Assembly: GCA_036785325.1 (NCBI GenBank)
Contig: JAXIVH010000005.1
Location: 13,262,218-13,326,217, forward strand
DNA from: Urophycis tenuis
Taxonomy: Eukaryota > Chordata > Actinopteri > Gadiformes > Phycidae
Direction: 5' to 3'
DNA length: 64,000 nucleotides
This document shows, piece by piece, positions 1-36,118 of the stretch; position 1 is the first letter of the stretch, and each line of letters starts with the position of its first letter. Position numbers and translations under genes: made by a program. Below the pieces are notes generated by a model. The model did no database searches and was not told where the DNA came from. It saw only the letters and a program-made list of their open reading frames with translations.

Positions 1-1707
1 TAGTTATCATTTAGTCTCACACATCTGACTCAGGATTAATATCTATAGTCTGATGTATATATATATATACACAAAATACATAATATATACATAAAAAAGT
101 ATAAACATAGATATAGATAGCATAGATAGCAAGATAGATAGATAACACAACAGTGATGACATCATCAGTTACCCCTGCAATCTTTAAATTATCGTTTAGT
201 ATTACAAACAGATTATTATCTAAAGTCTAAATAGGTTTCAAAACAACTTTAAGAAGATTGAATGTGCTGCACTGCCAATTAACCATGTTGATATATCTAA
301 AATACCTAATTGATGTGTCTGCTGCACAGATTGTTGTGTTGAAGGTGTGTCCAATAAATGATCCAAAACGTGGAGCAAATAGGCCTATATTGGAACAGTC
401 AAATAAACTTTATAGTCAAGCAGTGGATCGTTTGGGTGACTGGAGAGTTGATGACATCCGCAAGCGGGCGCATAATAACCAAATGTCATCCTTTTACCAA
501 AGTTTTTTCAACCGCTAGTCGGCGACAAGATTACAGAGGCTGGCCTCATTCCTTTAAAGTTTAAACCGTCCGGTCAACTGAAAAAAGTAAGAGTAGTAAA
601 ATAGTAGTAGTAAAATAATAACATTTCCTATTTGTAAAACATACATTATATTATGCTAATGAGTAACTTCAATTAAACTACAATTGAGTTCTGAGCCCAC
701 ATCAAGCTCAATAGTCCTCAATGGAATAGCCTGTATAGATTTGCCAGAACGCCAAACATGTTAATCAATTAACCAATTAGGCTATTATTGATTCATTTGC
801 GCTAAGGAAATTATGTACGTGAAAGGCCATCAAATACCGGTTGTATTCAATAATATTAGCACAAAGTGACCACAAAAAATAATTGTGTCGTTTAATGAAC
901 CGTATTACAACGATTTACCAATATCAAGTGTTATCACACTTTATATACCATCGCACATTGACAAATCCTGAATAGAGGCAGGTTACATTATCATCCAGCT
1001 GTTATCTGGACATCTCGCCACATCTCGCATCTGAAAACATAGATCACTAACACATTCCCTGACGACACTTACGCGTATCGTCCTCCGACGCCAGGTCGTC
1101 CTCCATGCTTGCTAGGCTGTTATAAACGATGCAATCTACACATGCTTTGGTAATAATATCGTACGCAGGCGTTTTGGTAGCCTATAGTGAAAACAGCATA
1201 CACAGGCGCTGTATTCCAGCCCAGGCACATCCGGGTGAGCTGCCAAGAGGAAAGCAGCCCTGCCTTTATCTTTCAGGACAATCTAGGTCAAAACACACTC
1301 CCACTGCCCTCATTAGTGCACGCAGTGAGTAAAATCAGCGCAGGCTACATATGAATACAAAGGGCATGGGATGATAAATAATGGCCATCAGCAAAATAAA
1401 TATTAATATTTTTTTATAGATAGGCTATCATAGAACAGTGAAACAGAATAGAATGATTCAAATGTAAGTAAGTCATTATAATTGATTAGTTTGACTTGAA
1501 TAAATTTAGTACACAGCTAAATAAAATCTGGAAAGTCTCTAAACGTTTTCTTTCAAGCTGTTATAAATGTTTTCAGCTCCTCTAACAGCAGACCAATAAA
1601 AAAACCCAACCTTTGGTTACTTTCTAGTTTAAGGTAAAAGAGGAAAGAAGCTATGAGCTGTTCCTACTTTGGTTCCCCAAACTCACAAATCACTCACAAA
1701 TCACTCA

Positions 1708-1798
<91 letters not shown>

Positions 1799-3541
1799 TT
1801 GACTCAAAATGATTCCATTGTGCCCAACAATGAAAGTTAGAGACAGCCCAATGTCAGTTAATAACATTTGTAGATTTATTTTCATTTTCATTTATATTTG
1901 TGTTAAATTGCATGACACAGGTGAGTTAAAAAAAACATTGCACAAACTGACAGAGACAAGACAGGCCTAATTGAGCACCTGCCGGTTAGCATAAGACAAT
2001 AGTATCAAAGCTTTTCAGTAACACGGGTTAGATTCTGTTGTGGACAAATCATTAATAACTTAATGTGGAATTATTCATTTAAAATGTGGTATGTACAATT
2101 GCACCATGGCACTATTTTCCCCATACACAACCATCCTGCCACAGAAAATGATTCTCTAGTCAAACCTCCAAGACCTTTTGGCTGGTGTCATCTACACTCA
2201 CTGTATACCAATCTATCATTAGGATCCTTGACATGTCCTACTTAGCATCTTCCTGCATGCACAAATACTAAAGCTACCACATGTTTGCCTTTTGAGGATA
2301 ACTCTTCTTAACACTTTCTAAATAGACTTGCCAATGTCCATGTCCAGAAACCTGGTAAAACAATGAACACAGTGCTTTCTCAAACATACTGCAACAACAA
2401 CATGCACAGAACAAACTAATCAAGACACACACATAGACAGGATGAGAAGACAAATGTGGATTCAGTCCATTGACACAAGCCCAAAATATATACAATATAA
2501 TAAAAAACCTACAAAGTGCTGAGTCAAAACGTGGGCATCTGTTAAGGCAGTACTTCTCTAATACTTAATGACGTAGAAACACAAGCTTTTCCCCTACTAG
2601 TTGATCCAGGAAGCGTTCAGTTCCTGTGTGAACGACCTGTCGCAGCAAGGTTTGCTCTGTGCTACCCCTGGTACAGACGCTTCCACTGTAATATGCTGCT
2701 TTCAAAGAGGCTTTGAAGACTTAGTTAATTTATGACCAAATACATTCCTTGATAAGCATCTAACTTGCTTGGTTTTTTTGCAATTATCCTAAAATATGTA
2801 TTTGCCCACCTGATTGTTTTCAACCAATAGGTAAATAAAAACAATTCAGTCAGCGTCAATGTGATCCTGCCTCCTTATTTGGATTTATTAGGCAAGTCAT
2901 TGAAATCAACTGCCAGGATGACAGCAACATAACATAACAGCAAACATCATCACTAGTTAAGCTTGTACAGAGAGACTTTTAACTAAACTGTTAACTGGTG
3001 TATGTGCGTAACTTCTGCTACGCCTCAAAATTATAAAAATACTTTCTCACCATTCACTTTTAATAGGTGACAACATATAAGGCAGTCCTTGCATTTTTGG
3101 CCAGCGGTAGCAAAATATTCGTAATATAATCTCTTACACATGTGATTTGATTTCATTAATCTGTTCAGAATCAACATTGCTAAAAGAATGAGGTGATCAC
3201 CAACTCATTATGCTAGCAAACTAGGTTTTAGACAGGCCAAGCCCGCCTCTGTACATTTCCAATTAAAATGATCAAATTGCCATCTGCAATTTATGAGATC
3301 TGTAAAGCTCGCAAGCATGTGCTTAGTAATCATTTAAAATGATTCCCCCTAGTAAAGTGATGGATTTTAAAAAGTGCCCTATTCAAAATAGACCAGTAAC
3401 TAAGCGCTGGAGAAGGTATTAGCAGTCACAAGCTACACATCCATGCTGGTCACCCACCAGCATACTGGGAATGACATTGGTCCCATCTTCTGGTTAAACG
3501 AGAAATCAAAAAGCAAATCCATACTTTTATATGACGGGCAT
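1..3541. other. Plekho2 3' UTR and flanking noncoding DNA
   Basis: No protein-coding exon is recognisable here. The stretch downstream of the plekho2 stop must contain its 3' UTR. A minus-strand AATAAA hexamer (TTTATT on the plus strand) at 2884-2889 is one candidate cleavage signal, but I cannot tell which signal is used. The rest is AT-rich DNA with simple repeats (TA and GATA near 52-140, CA at 1707-1797). The short open frames here look random. Confidence 0.5.
1707..1797. repeat. (CA)n microsatellite
   Basis: About 90 bp of nearly perfect CA dinucleotide. The minus-strand Cys/Val poly-dipeptide frame across it is an artefact. Confidence 0.98.
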
Positions 3542-6500
3542 TTACCAGCTACTCCTGTTGTTTCTGTTTGTCGAATGTTTCAACTCCTCCAAGTTCTTCA
3601 CCTCCTTTAGAAAGTGGTCCGCCAGCTTTAGTTTCTCCATGGCCTTTGCCAGTAAATCTTCTGGCATGTTTTTTCCGAGGTCCTCCCCCTGTGTCTGGGA
3701 TGTGCAGCTGAGGAGCTCCTTGGTCTGCTCCAACCCCAGAGCAACTTCCCTCTCAAGGTTTTTGGCCTTATTGAGGCCATCACCAGTGTCTCTCTGAGAA
3801 ATGTCTGTGGAGGGCTGCCTCTTCTCAGTCTCCATTGAAGCGGTGGACAACAGATCTCCAATGGAGGCCGACATTGCCTTTGCGGTGGGTTTGATTGGAA
3901 TGAGGGGTCGAGCAGCAAGTTTAGGCGGCTTTGCCAGGATTAGGTTTATCTGCACACTGGAAGTAACCTGAGCAATCTTGGTTGCAGGAGGAGCCGCATC
4001 ACAGATCTGCTCCTGGTTGTGGAACTCCTCACCATCATCTTCGCTGGCGTTGAACGAGTCTAAACCTACTTGACTTCCCCTTAGTGCAAAAGTGGAGGAG
4101 GTGTCTTCGCTTCCAGAGTCAACGCTGTCGCCATCAGAGTTGCAAACGCGGTCCTCTGATATCTCTTTTGTCTTCTCTGCAGGTGTGCCATCGGCTGGTT
4201 CGCTGAGGTCTGACTTGACTGCTTCTGGTTCGCTTAGAGTAAGAACCACTGTTGGGATATCCTTGTGAGACTCAGTGGTCGGTCCAGGAGTCTCCTCCAA
4301 GTAGGTTGGGTGCACTGAAGGTATTGTGGCTGTTTCAAATGTAGCCTTGTTGGAGGAACTGTCTTTATGATGAGTGGCAGTGGTGTCAGTACTTTCTGTA
4401 GGTTGATCTTGTTTTACAGCAAAGAGCGGCTTTGGAGGCTTTTTCGTCAGGGGTGGCTGAGGGTTCTTCCTGGTCGATTCTAATGAAGGTGAGTTCAGGG
4501 AAGGTAAAGTTGTCGATGTTTTAGATAGCTCCTTCCCCTGCTGCTTGCTGCTGCTTGGGACGTGAGTGGCTGGACTACTTGGGCTTGAGTCTGATGTGGG
4601 CTCCTCAAATACTTCTTGATATTCCCCGGCACTGTTGCTTTCAGAGAGATCTTCCACCTCTGGCTTTTGGACGACAGGTAGGGTAAGGATGGATAAGGAA
4701 AGATCCATCTCACTCACCTTTTCTACGATTTCATCACTTGTGCCTTCCGATGTCAATGGCAAGCCCTCACAGTCTGGGCCCTTACTGGGCTTCTTTTCTT
4801 TAGGAGGTACAATGGGAGGCTTGGTTTCCTGCACAGGCAACGTGGCAATGGCTAGGTCTTCCGTGGAGCTGCTGGTTGGTTCAGTCGGAGGGGTCAGTGG
4901 TGGATCTGTCTTTTCGTCGGCTCCGGCTACAGGATCGCCTTCAGTCAGGTCTTTAACGTCATCTTCAGCAGGAATAGGGCTGGGCTTAAGCTGTTTAGAC
5001 GGGGGCTTAGGTGGCCCTGAGACCTTTAGAAGAATCAGAAACAGAAAAAACCCTTTAGTAAGCCAAAACACTTTGAAATTCTATACATGTACACAGTATA
5101 TGATAGTATGATACAGACCTTCTCAGGGCCAGCCTGCATGGAAGGGCCATTCTCGGTTGCTGAAATAGCTATGCTATCTTTTGAAGGGGGCATGGGAGGT
5201 TTAAAGATTTTTTTCTGGGGGGTTGGTTCAACCACAGCCTGTGGCTCTTCCAGTTCGGGGGAGCTTGACTGCATTTTCTCTGTGACATCCCTTGTACTGG
5301 ACGGAGGCATAGGAGGTGTCTGGGCCTTTTTAGTGGGCTCCATGGTTTCAGTGTTGACATAATGGTTGCCGTTAGACAACGCAGCATCCGGTACATCAAG
5401 ATCGAGATGCAGAATGCCGTCTGAAGAAACCGTGGCCACCTAGAGAGCAGAGGGTGTATGACGTTGCGTGTTAGCCGTTACACTGCACCAAATGGCCAAA
5501 TGGAAAGCACTGAGAGATCGAAACATCACAAACACATTGGAATATATGGATACACACTCATCCACACAGTAAAAGCACAACATCCAGAGAAAACCCTGGA
5601 GCCCCACACCTCCTTCATGTGGATCCTGGTGGGGGGCCTCCTGCCACGGTTGCCTTTGGGCCGGTTCCGAGTCACGTGATCCAAATTACTGCTTTCATCA
5701 ACTTTGACCTGAGAAAACAAAAACATAAAGCATGTGTTTTACTCTAGACAGAAATTGATTGACTCAATTCTAAATTGTAAAAAGTAAATGCAAGCATCTT
5801 CAGATCTCAAAGGTGCAGTAGCTAATGAGCTGCGGACTGCGAGGAGATAAGACAGGAAGTTACCTCATCAAAGATTTTATTCTTGGCACGGTTAATGCCA
5901 TCACTCAGGGCTTTCATCCAGGAGTCCTTCTCTTCTGGAGTCTGGAGTTGAAACTTGATATTCTGGATCTGTGAAATAGATATATAAATACACATTTTGC
6001 TTATTAGTCAGAGATTTTGAAATGTGTTAATTGTTTGCAGGAAATAACAATAATTGTATGACTGCAGGAGGGATGAGAGGCTCCACCATTCTTATCATAC
6101 TGTTCACACAGTATTTGACCTTCTGTAAGACGACAGAAGAACAGGATGTCAGAGAACCTGGATGGATGTATGTTGTCCAACCAACTGTAAACAAGATGCA
6201 ACACCAACATATCACATTAAGTTGGCTGCTTGCTGGTGCATCCCGTTGCAGATCTTTGTCAATGTGGGATAACTTTCAGCCAGGCTCAGAGCCAACAGGC
6301 CAAGCCAGGGTTACCATGGAAAAAGCAGAGCGACGACAAAATAGCTTCACATCCAGGTCAGTCCATTCACCCTCAACGGCATTCATAGACTACAAACTAC
6401 TCACAGCACGGCTAGAGTTGCTGCTGAGTTTTAGAAAAAGCAAATATGGTTATGATTTCGGATAACTTGACAAGATGATAGGGTGTTCTAAACGTATTAA

Positions 6501-7160
6501 TTACTAGGCTAATCTGTATGCAGCTAACAGCAACACCTGTTAGCTGCATACAGATAAGCCTCAATCTCAATCTCAACAATCTCATCTGTTTCCTGTGACA
6601 GCATGCACATAGTTATTGTTTCATTATTACAAAGTACTAAAATAGATTTAGGAAGAGAGGACCTTGATAAGAGAAACTCACACTGTGCGTGCCAACAGGT
6701 AAAATACACTCGTTCCGAGCTCCGTGTTACAATAATACTTAAAAGAGAAGTTACAGAATAGTTTTTGAAAAGCTAAATCAGCTTTCTTTCAACATTCTTT
6801 TTCTTCTTTTCCGTAAAAGGTTAAAATATGAGAATTGGTGTGACCAGGACAGTGCTGTCACTCCCCTGGGCTCTGAGAGCTGCACTAAGAGACCGCAACG
6901 ACAGCTCACTTGGAATGTCTGACATCAGATATAAAGACCTCTCAGTCCTTTTATAGGCCATCCACCGCAGCCCATACCTCTGACTGACAACAAAACCAGA
7001 TAACACATTGTTTTCTTCATTTGTTTTTACTGTAAGTCAGGCCAGGGCAGACCCACATTAAGGGTTAGGTAGCTTGCTCAACATCCACACTTTAGATTTT
7101 TCCTGACACTGCCAGTATCCTGCTATGGCTAAGAGTGCTAATAGAAGTGGCAAACAAACG

Positions 7161-7220
<60 letters not shown>

Positions 7221-7550
7221 ATGTATCATCTATCATAACAACAATGATAACAATATATAATGATAACATATGCATTTGGATATTCTATATTTTGCATAGA
7301 ACCGCCTTTGAGTAACGACGGCCGGTCACACCGCACGCCTTAATGTTTTCTCCATTAACGCCACATGTTAATATTTTCTTTTCAGTCCCAGGATACAGCC
7401 GAGTACACTCCCTCCACTGGCCGCTGCGCTGCGCTCAGAGGAAACTGTGACACAGGGGCAGGCTTGCGGTGCTTTGTGTGTGCAGCAAATACATATGCAC
7501 GCATGCCCTCACAGACACACGTACGCACACATACACACACACACTCACAG

Positions 7551-7586
<36 letters not shown>

Positions 7587-8095
7587 AGTGGGTTCAGCTG
7601 CACTCTGCGTGCGCGCCTCCCTCCCTCATGTGACATCTGCTCATAGTGGTGCTGGCAGGGTCTTCGTTCCCTCATCTGTTTGTAATACTACACTGAATAA
7701 CACGCATCTCTCCCCTGCCGGCATTCTCTTCACTTTCTTTTCCATACACACATATTTCGTATCTTTTTTTTATCTTGACTTTTTGTCTGCTGAGAGGGAT
7801 TACTTCCTTCCAAACTTTGAAACTGGAGTGAAAAAAAGCCTGGTTGGCAAACTCGCCTCCAGCTCTTCCCGTTGCACTCAGAGAGTCTAGTTGTTATTAG
7901 GTAGTTGTTAACATAACTGAGCTGGTACAAGTATAGGCATTAAACATTACATTTGAGAATCTTAAAGTGGAGACACACATCACTAACGTAAAGATTACAC
8001 AACAGTCATCGTCTGTGCTAAAGCATGGGAGCAATAGCTTTGTGTCTTCTTATAAAACACTGCACATACACGCACACAGGCACACAAACGCGCAC

Positions 8096-8136
<41 letters not shown>

Positions 8137-9535
8137 CTATACTGACCTATATTTATTTATTGACGTGTTGTTTGTGACTTGCATGCCTGGCTGTGGTTGA
8201 AGCCTCACTGGTAAATTGCTTGCTGCTAGTGCTAAATGACTAAAAGTATATAAAAATCTATAATCTATTATCGTTTCAACTGAGAAACATGATATGAGTG
8301 CTGCTTTCAACAGATTGATGGAACAAAGTGCTGTGCTTAGGGTGAAAATAGCCTAAACACACGACAGACACCAAAACACACCAGAAATGTGTTTGTGCTT
8401 GCACAGTTTGACCTGGGAGGTGCTCTGAGAGTGGTGTTGGAAGAAGACATTAAAAGACTTCTTCTAACCAGTTATCAAACTGACTCTCACATTATATTTA
8501 AAGTCACAATGTGTAACATTTCCAACATAGCTCGTAGCTTTAAATAACCTGGACCATAGTCACCGCTGATCAATAGTGAATTAAATGTCATCCATAAAAC
8601 CACATCCTGTAACTGATGCAGCCCACTCAGGCCAGGTTCACGTCACCGTGTTGAAGGGCTGGTCGGGGCGGCCAGAACACAGCGTTTGTTTCGTTCTGTG
8701 TCCTGCCGACGATCAGGGAAGGGCTTGGCCTGACACACGGCCACTTTCATTCACCGAGGTCGGAAAGCTGACCATCGCTTGCTTTGTGCGAGTGGAGATG
8801 ATCTTGAGATGACTCTCGGTTGGATCTAGTGGATGCTCTTGGCGCTCACCTTACTGCCACTTTTGAGTTCTCGCAGCAATATCAGTCTGTTCCTCTTGAA
8901 GATGTTCCTCAACTCCAGACATTTGTCAAAGTTTTCAAGGTCGATTCTCTGCAGGCAAGTTTTCAAGTCCTGTAATGCAAAGAATAAAAAGTAAATAGTA
9001 CCCAGGCGCAAGTGCACTCATGTTGCTTTCCATATCTTTGTACTAAAGTGTGGAAACTGGAAAGTGTGTAAAGTGTGGTAGACTCTGCTGCGTAGGTGAA
9101 TGAATAAATGGAAACAATAAAGAGTTGGAATGTTCCCCCAGTAACAGTCATACTTCCTGATTATCATACATAATAATTTATAGGTTAAATAACAGTCACA
9201 TTTTAAATAATTGAAGTATAATCATCACATGAATCATTGAGAAAACAATTGTGATGAATAATTTCCCCCAAAGGTATCAATTTGCATACAGTGTGCTCCT
9301 ATAAAGCAGCTGAAGCATTCCCTGTGAAGTTCAACTGTCCCATCTGAGCTCCAGACTACAGAAAAAGCCCCGCTCTGCAGCCTACCTCGTTTTCATAGAT
9401 GACAACCTCTGTCTTCTCCACGTGGATGTAGCGGTCCTTGTAGGCAGTTATGAACTTGCCGGAGGCCTTCTTCACCCAGCCAGCCTTACCGAGGAACGGG
9501 GGATTTTTAGGCTCCACTGGGTCCCCCTTCACACC
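3542..9535 (-). CDS. plekho2: Pleckstrin homology domain-containing family O member 2 (5' end missing)
   Basis: Six minus-strand coding exons, all phase 0 with GT-AG borders: 9535-9386, 8969-8850, 5968-5864, 5708-5610, 5439-5119 and 5023-3542 (stop at 3544-3542), 758 residues in total. The first three exons encode the PH domain (GKAGWVKKASGKF, KDRYIHVE, then the C-terminal helix around EEKDSWMKALSDGINRAKN). The next two carry HVTRNRP, RRPPTRIHMKE and the DGILHLDLDVPDA block typical of PLEKHO2. The long last exon is low-complexity, rich in Pro, Ser, Thr and Glu, with PPKPP-type motifs that could bind SH3 domains. It ends in a predicted coiled coil (LEREVALGLEQTKELL, then AMEKLKLADHFLKEVKNLEEL). 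PLEKHO proteins bind phosphoinositides and act in cytoskeletal and survival signalling. The exon with the initiator Met should lie upstream (above 9535 on this strand) but I could not place it. The last exon is longer than in mammals. The identification is firm; the N-terminus is unknown. Confidence 0.93.
6512..6555. repeat. Perfect 19-bp inverted repeat (hairpin)
   Basis: The arms at 6512-6530 and 6537-6555 are exact reverse complements, separated by a 6-base loop (CAACAC). It lies in a plekho2 intron (5969-8849). It is too short and too perfect for a typical pre-miRNA. It may be a snap-back artefact or a small transposon remnant. Confidence 0.9.
7164..7215. repeat. (TA)n microsatellite
   Basis: About 50 bp of alternating TA in a plekho2 intron. 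Confidence 0.97.
8098..8134. repeat. (CA)n microsatellite
   Basis: Short CA array in a plekho2 intron. A similar array lies at about 7540-7580. Confidence 0.95.
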
Positions 9536-11190
9536 CTGCATGAACACAAACCAGGCGCAGGACATTAGCACAACACATACACAGAAAAACATCATTACCC
9601 ACATCATTACCCGCGTTCAGGATGTGCAACGTAGTACAATGGACTAGTGCCGAATCATAGGTTGGTCTTGCTATTAAAAATGTATGGAGAATGAGTTGGG
9701 AGATTGTAGCTGCATCTGGGTGATACTACATTTTAAACAGCAAACACATTCAAATAAGGAATTGCTTCAAGAGTGAAACTGTTGAACCGAAACTACCGTC
9801 AAAAAGTAGGCCAATTGTTCCGGGTGGTTATCGGTTGTATGCAAAGGACATAACCACTACTTCCACACATGTCTATATCAGTGCAACACTATCAAGCTGT
9901 ATCAGATGACGGGACAAGAGGATGATTGTTTGATCAGCTTAATCACTCAGTTATCATGTTGACTCAAGATCAGCTAGACTGTCATGTAGGTCTATCAAAT
10001 GTGATTTGTTAATGAAAATGTATATTGATACCCAAAACCAGTAATCACAATACTGGAGAAGCAAGGAAGATCCTAAGCCCATACTCAATTTGGGAAATAA
10101 TAAAACATCGTTAGCAAGCGCCCAATCAAGGATCGGTTGACGTTCTTACGATAAATGCACAATTAGCTTCAGAACGTCTAGGATCGACCACCAGCTGCAT
10201 TAGCTCACCCAGGCGATGCCTCGGGATGTACGGTGGAGACTGAAGCGAAGAGAGGAACAGAGGAAACACCACAGGATACATTTTCAACTGGTCATCCAAA
10301 CGCTTCACTCTCACGGTAATCCTGTCAACCTGGCTGTCGAGCCACGCAGGGCCTAGAATGCCCAGTACACGTGGAGAGCGTGAGGATAACCTGGGAGGTA
10401 CTGAGGACTGTAAAGCACGCAGCGTGGGAGGACCATGTAGGACATCACAGCGCCAAACAACCTTCACAGCACACAGGAGACCCTTCTCTCTCTCTTTTGC
10501 ACACTGTGTCTGTCTGTCTCTCTCTCTCTCTCTCTTCCTCTCGCTCTCTCCTTCTTATTGTCCCTCTCACTCTCTCAAATAAAACTAAGTTCATTATAGG
10601 AACAGATGGAGGCCTGAGAAGATCTTTTTAAATACTTAGAGCTAAGTCCATCAAAGGCCAGAGATGTTGTATACTAGCAATGGTTAACCTCACAATTGGA
10701 ATGCTTGAAACTTATTCTGGTGACTTTCTTCCTGTATTAACAGCAATGAAGTGTTTCACCTTCTTCTGAAAAATGACTTTCTGACTTCCTCAACGTAAAT
10801 GGAAATGTCTAAGTTGGCCACGCAGCTAACAGTACAGGAGTGCCCTTCAACATGTTGGTGATGGACTCATACAGGAAATGTATCTGTTCTGCATTTAGGC
10901 GGACCTAACCACAAGCACCAGGCCAGGCCAAGGTGTGATGTCTACTAAACAGTGTGACATGACATCTTATTTCGTGCTTTTGTTACATTCCAACTCTATG
11001 CATCTCTGCCTTGTGGAGCACGTGGGTCGATCATACTGAGCTGGAGGAGAGGAGAGGAGAAGAATGTCAGCGAGGGACACACCTCGTACATGTGTTCCTG
11101 GTTAGCTTTGGGGTGGACATCTGGAACGAATCTGCTGGTTCTTCTGGCCCCGCTGGACACCAACTCACCTCGTGACCCAAGTGACCCGCC

Positions 11191-11222
<32 letters not shown>

Positions 11223-11593
11223 CACCCACCCGTCCCCTCCCCCCCCCCCCCCCCTCCTCGCAGCGGCGAGGTCACTTCCTGTATCTCGCTAAGTCGATTG
11301 GACGGCAACAGGAAGGAACGGGAAGGGACTGGAAAGAGAAAGCAGAACCTGGATAGAACGGAGTGGAACAATGTGTCCAATTCAACGGTGGTGAAGCGCT
11401 GGGAGACTCACACTCACACAAGCGCTTACATTGTGACGGCGGCTGGCCTCATTGTTTTGTAATCGTAGCTAATCAATCAATAGATCTGATAATAGACCGA
11501 TCAATTCCCCTGATCAGAGACCAATCAAACTGAATTTGGGACAATAGTGTGGGCTTTATTAATTTAGAAAGACATACCAAGCAATAGGGGTAA

Positions 11594-11653
11594 GGGATAG
11601 GATAAGGATAGGATTTCCCTCAGGGATCATTAAAGTATGTCTGTCTGTCTGTC
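11594..11653 (+). mobile_element. LINE 3'-tail fragment ending in TGTC repeats
   Basis: A TTTCCCTCAGGGATCATTAAAG core followed by TGTC tandem repeats. The same tail occurs in reverse orientation at 27554-27605 beside a reverse-transcriptase C-terminal remnant, so this is probably a 5'-truncated copy of the same LINE family. Confidence 0.65.
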
Positions 11654-11759
11654 ATAAGATTGCATGATATACAATGATACACAAGAAGATCAGATAGATG
11701 TGAGCTGAGAACTCTTTTATCCCCATGGGGACACAATGTGCCTCTTGGGGGGGGGGGGT

Positions 11760-11793
<34 letters not shown>

Positions 11794-12405
11794 GTGTGTT
11801 TCTACTGCTCTCCTGCCTCATCTCCCCACCAGCCCGGAGAACAGAGCCTACTCCCCAAAATGGACCCCAACTCGACCGGCAGTTGCGCAACAAAACACTT
11901 TAATTCCTCTGACATACAGAAGGCGCCTCTGACTCAGACCAGTCATATCAATGAAAAACACCCAAAAAGATGTTGCGTGGCCCGCGGTCGAGATGCCGAG
12001 GCCGGCTGTCAAGAGAGGGTTAATTGTTCCGGGCCTGGCGTATAATGTGCCTGTGTGTGTCCGCAGCGCTCAGTGGGTCAGGCAGACACGTCACGCATGC
12101 ACTGTGGGTCAGACGAGTTGCATTGCAGAGAATGAGTCACCCCATTGAGACAGGGATGGGGTTGCTAGTGGTTCTGTGTAAAAAATGGGGCCGGAGGGGA
12201 AATAAACAGCATAAGAAGCAATGGGGAGAGTTCTCACTGTGTGTGTCCGTGTCACTTTCCATTTGGGGGCTGTCCATATACAACTGCATTATGAGAGTTT
12301 AGTTTGATTGGGGGTAGAGATGACTTGAAATTCGCCATTACCTTGTCTCCGCATGACAACAACGGCAGCCAGTTGAGCAGAGAGCACTTTCTTTCCTCGT
12401 TAGAG

Positions 12406-12407
<2 letters not shown>

Positions 12408-12498
<91 letters not shown>

Positions 12499-12545
12499 TA
12501 TGTATGTTTGTGTGTGCGTGGGTGTGTGGGTGTATTTGTGTGTGT
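12408..12545. repeat. (GT)n microsatellite, imperfect
   Basis: GT dinucleotide array with interruptions. The Cys/Val frame across it is an artefact. Confidence 0.97.
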
Positions 12546-13128
12546 GTCTGTTTTAATGTGTAGCGTGTGTAGTGTCTATTTGCGTATGTGTAGTGTGTTG
12601 TGTGTGTTTGCAGTTTTTGTTCATGTGCGCATTTCTGTATCTTAAACTCACTTCCTCTTTAGTTAACCCCACTTCCTGAATGGCAATCCACATCAGTTTT
12701 CAGTTGATCACTCGGCACACGGACTAAAGCATTGATTAACACCATCATCACTGCACACAGGCTGCCCACCTTTTCCCCTCTAATAGTTTGGTTTCATTGC
12801 TCCGGTGCTCTAACAACACTGCCTTCTCTCGTCGTTATACATGTATGACAACGATTTGCTCAATCAAGACGAAAATGAAATCTCAACATGGGTGTTGAGT
12901 AACTAGTGACCACTTAACAAGCACTCGTGCAGAATAATGGTGTGTTGAGCCGCCTCCACGGTAGGCCTGCGACGCACTGACGGTCCACCAACAGGTGGGC
13001 AGGTGCGTGCCAAATTATACAAACACAAGAAGTATTTTGACAACAACCAAATCAGACATCTTTTTTCTGTTGTTGATATTTGTTTTCACTGTGGGTCGTT
13101 ATTTTTTTTCCTTTTCGATGGTGTGTTG

Positions 13129-13328
13129 NNNNNNNNNNNNNNNNNNNNNNNNNNNNNNNNNNNNNNNNNNNNNNNNNNNNNNNNNNNNNNNNNNNNNNNN
13201 NNNNNNNNNNNNNNNNNNNNNNNNNNNNNNNNNNNNNNNNNNNNNNNNNNNNNNNNNNNNNNNNNNNNNNNNNNNNNNNNNNNNNNNNNNNNNNNNNNNN
13301 NNNNNNNNNNNNNNNNNNNNNNNNNNNN
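13129..13328. other. Assembly gap (200 N)
   Basis: Exactly 200 unknown bases, a round number typical of a placeholder. It lies between plekho2 and the first recognisable pcsk6 exon. At least the exons encoding the pcsk6 signal peptide, prodomain and catalytic Asp/His region are absent from the visible sequence on both sides. Confidence 0.99.
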
Positions 13329-13517
13329 TCAGGTAAAGTGGTGGACTGACTGAAGTACACAGATGCAGTACTTTGTTGATAGCACAGTAAAATGACTCCA
13401 CCACTTCATTGATCTTTTCCCTTCCTCCAGTGAGTACAAGATGTAAGTGCCCCCCCAGGTGACTCCCAGAGGGCGGGCGTGCCTGCTGGTGTCACAGTGT
13501 GTGTCTTGTTGCTGCAG

Positions 13518-35625
<22,108 letters not shown>

Positions 35626-36112
35626 AAGGGCCTTCTGAAACCTGTTGATCGTGAATGCTATAATTCAGTCCTAAAAGATGTATGATTTAAAGGCTTAAGT
35701 TGTTTTATAAGTAAGCACTTTTAACGGACAACAGTGACGGACATCATATTTTGTAAGGAAATTCTTTCTTGGAAGGAAGTTTTCTCTCTTAAAGTGGAGA
35801 CGTAGAGTTTCTAATGATATGTGTTATGGAACGGTGTGGCAAAACTGTTTTTATTTTATGCTCAACACTGCATTAACAGTTGTTTTTTACATGTTTAAAA
35901 GTCTCTCAGACCATATCATTGCATCCAGTCACAGAGCTCTGCAACCTAGCCACTGAGGAGGAGTTCAGTTCTGTTTCACAAAAATACACATAATCAATCT
36001 ACGCCCAAACCTACACTGTAACAAATGTATGCTAATATGCATTTTAATGTTTTTTAATGTTATTATTACTATTGTCCGACCTTTGTATAAGTTCTGTGTT
36101 TGGTATGACTAG

Positions 36113-36118
36113 AATAAA
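36113..36118 (+). terminator. Polyadenylation signal of pcsk6
   Basis: AATAAA about 490 bases after the pcsk6 stop, followed by a GT-rich stretch. It is the first canonical hexamer in the expected range. Confidence 0.75.

Larger units (their letters stand above)
9536..13128. other. Noncoding DNA between plekho2 exon and assembly gap
   Basis: I found neither the first plekho2 exon on the minus strand nor any 5' pcsk6 exon on the plus strand. The stretch holds CT repeats (about 10518-10535), long C and G homopolymers (11194-11254, 11748-11793), a LINE 3'-tail fragment (about 11594-11653) and a GT array (12408-12540). The poly-Gly and poly-Pro frames here come from the homopolymers. Confidence 0.6.

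Noticed and set aside
11725..12045. Gly-rich frame that could suggest a structural protein
   Set aside because: Created by a G homopolymer; the downstream sequence has no family resemblance.
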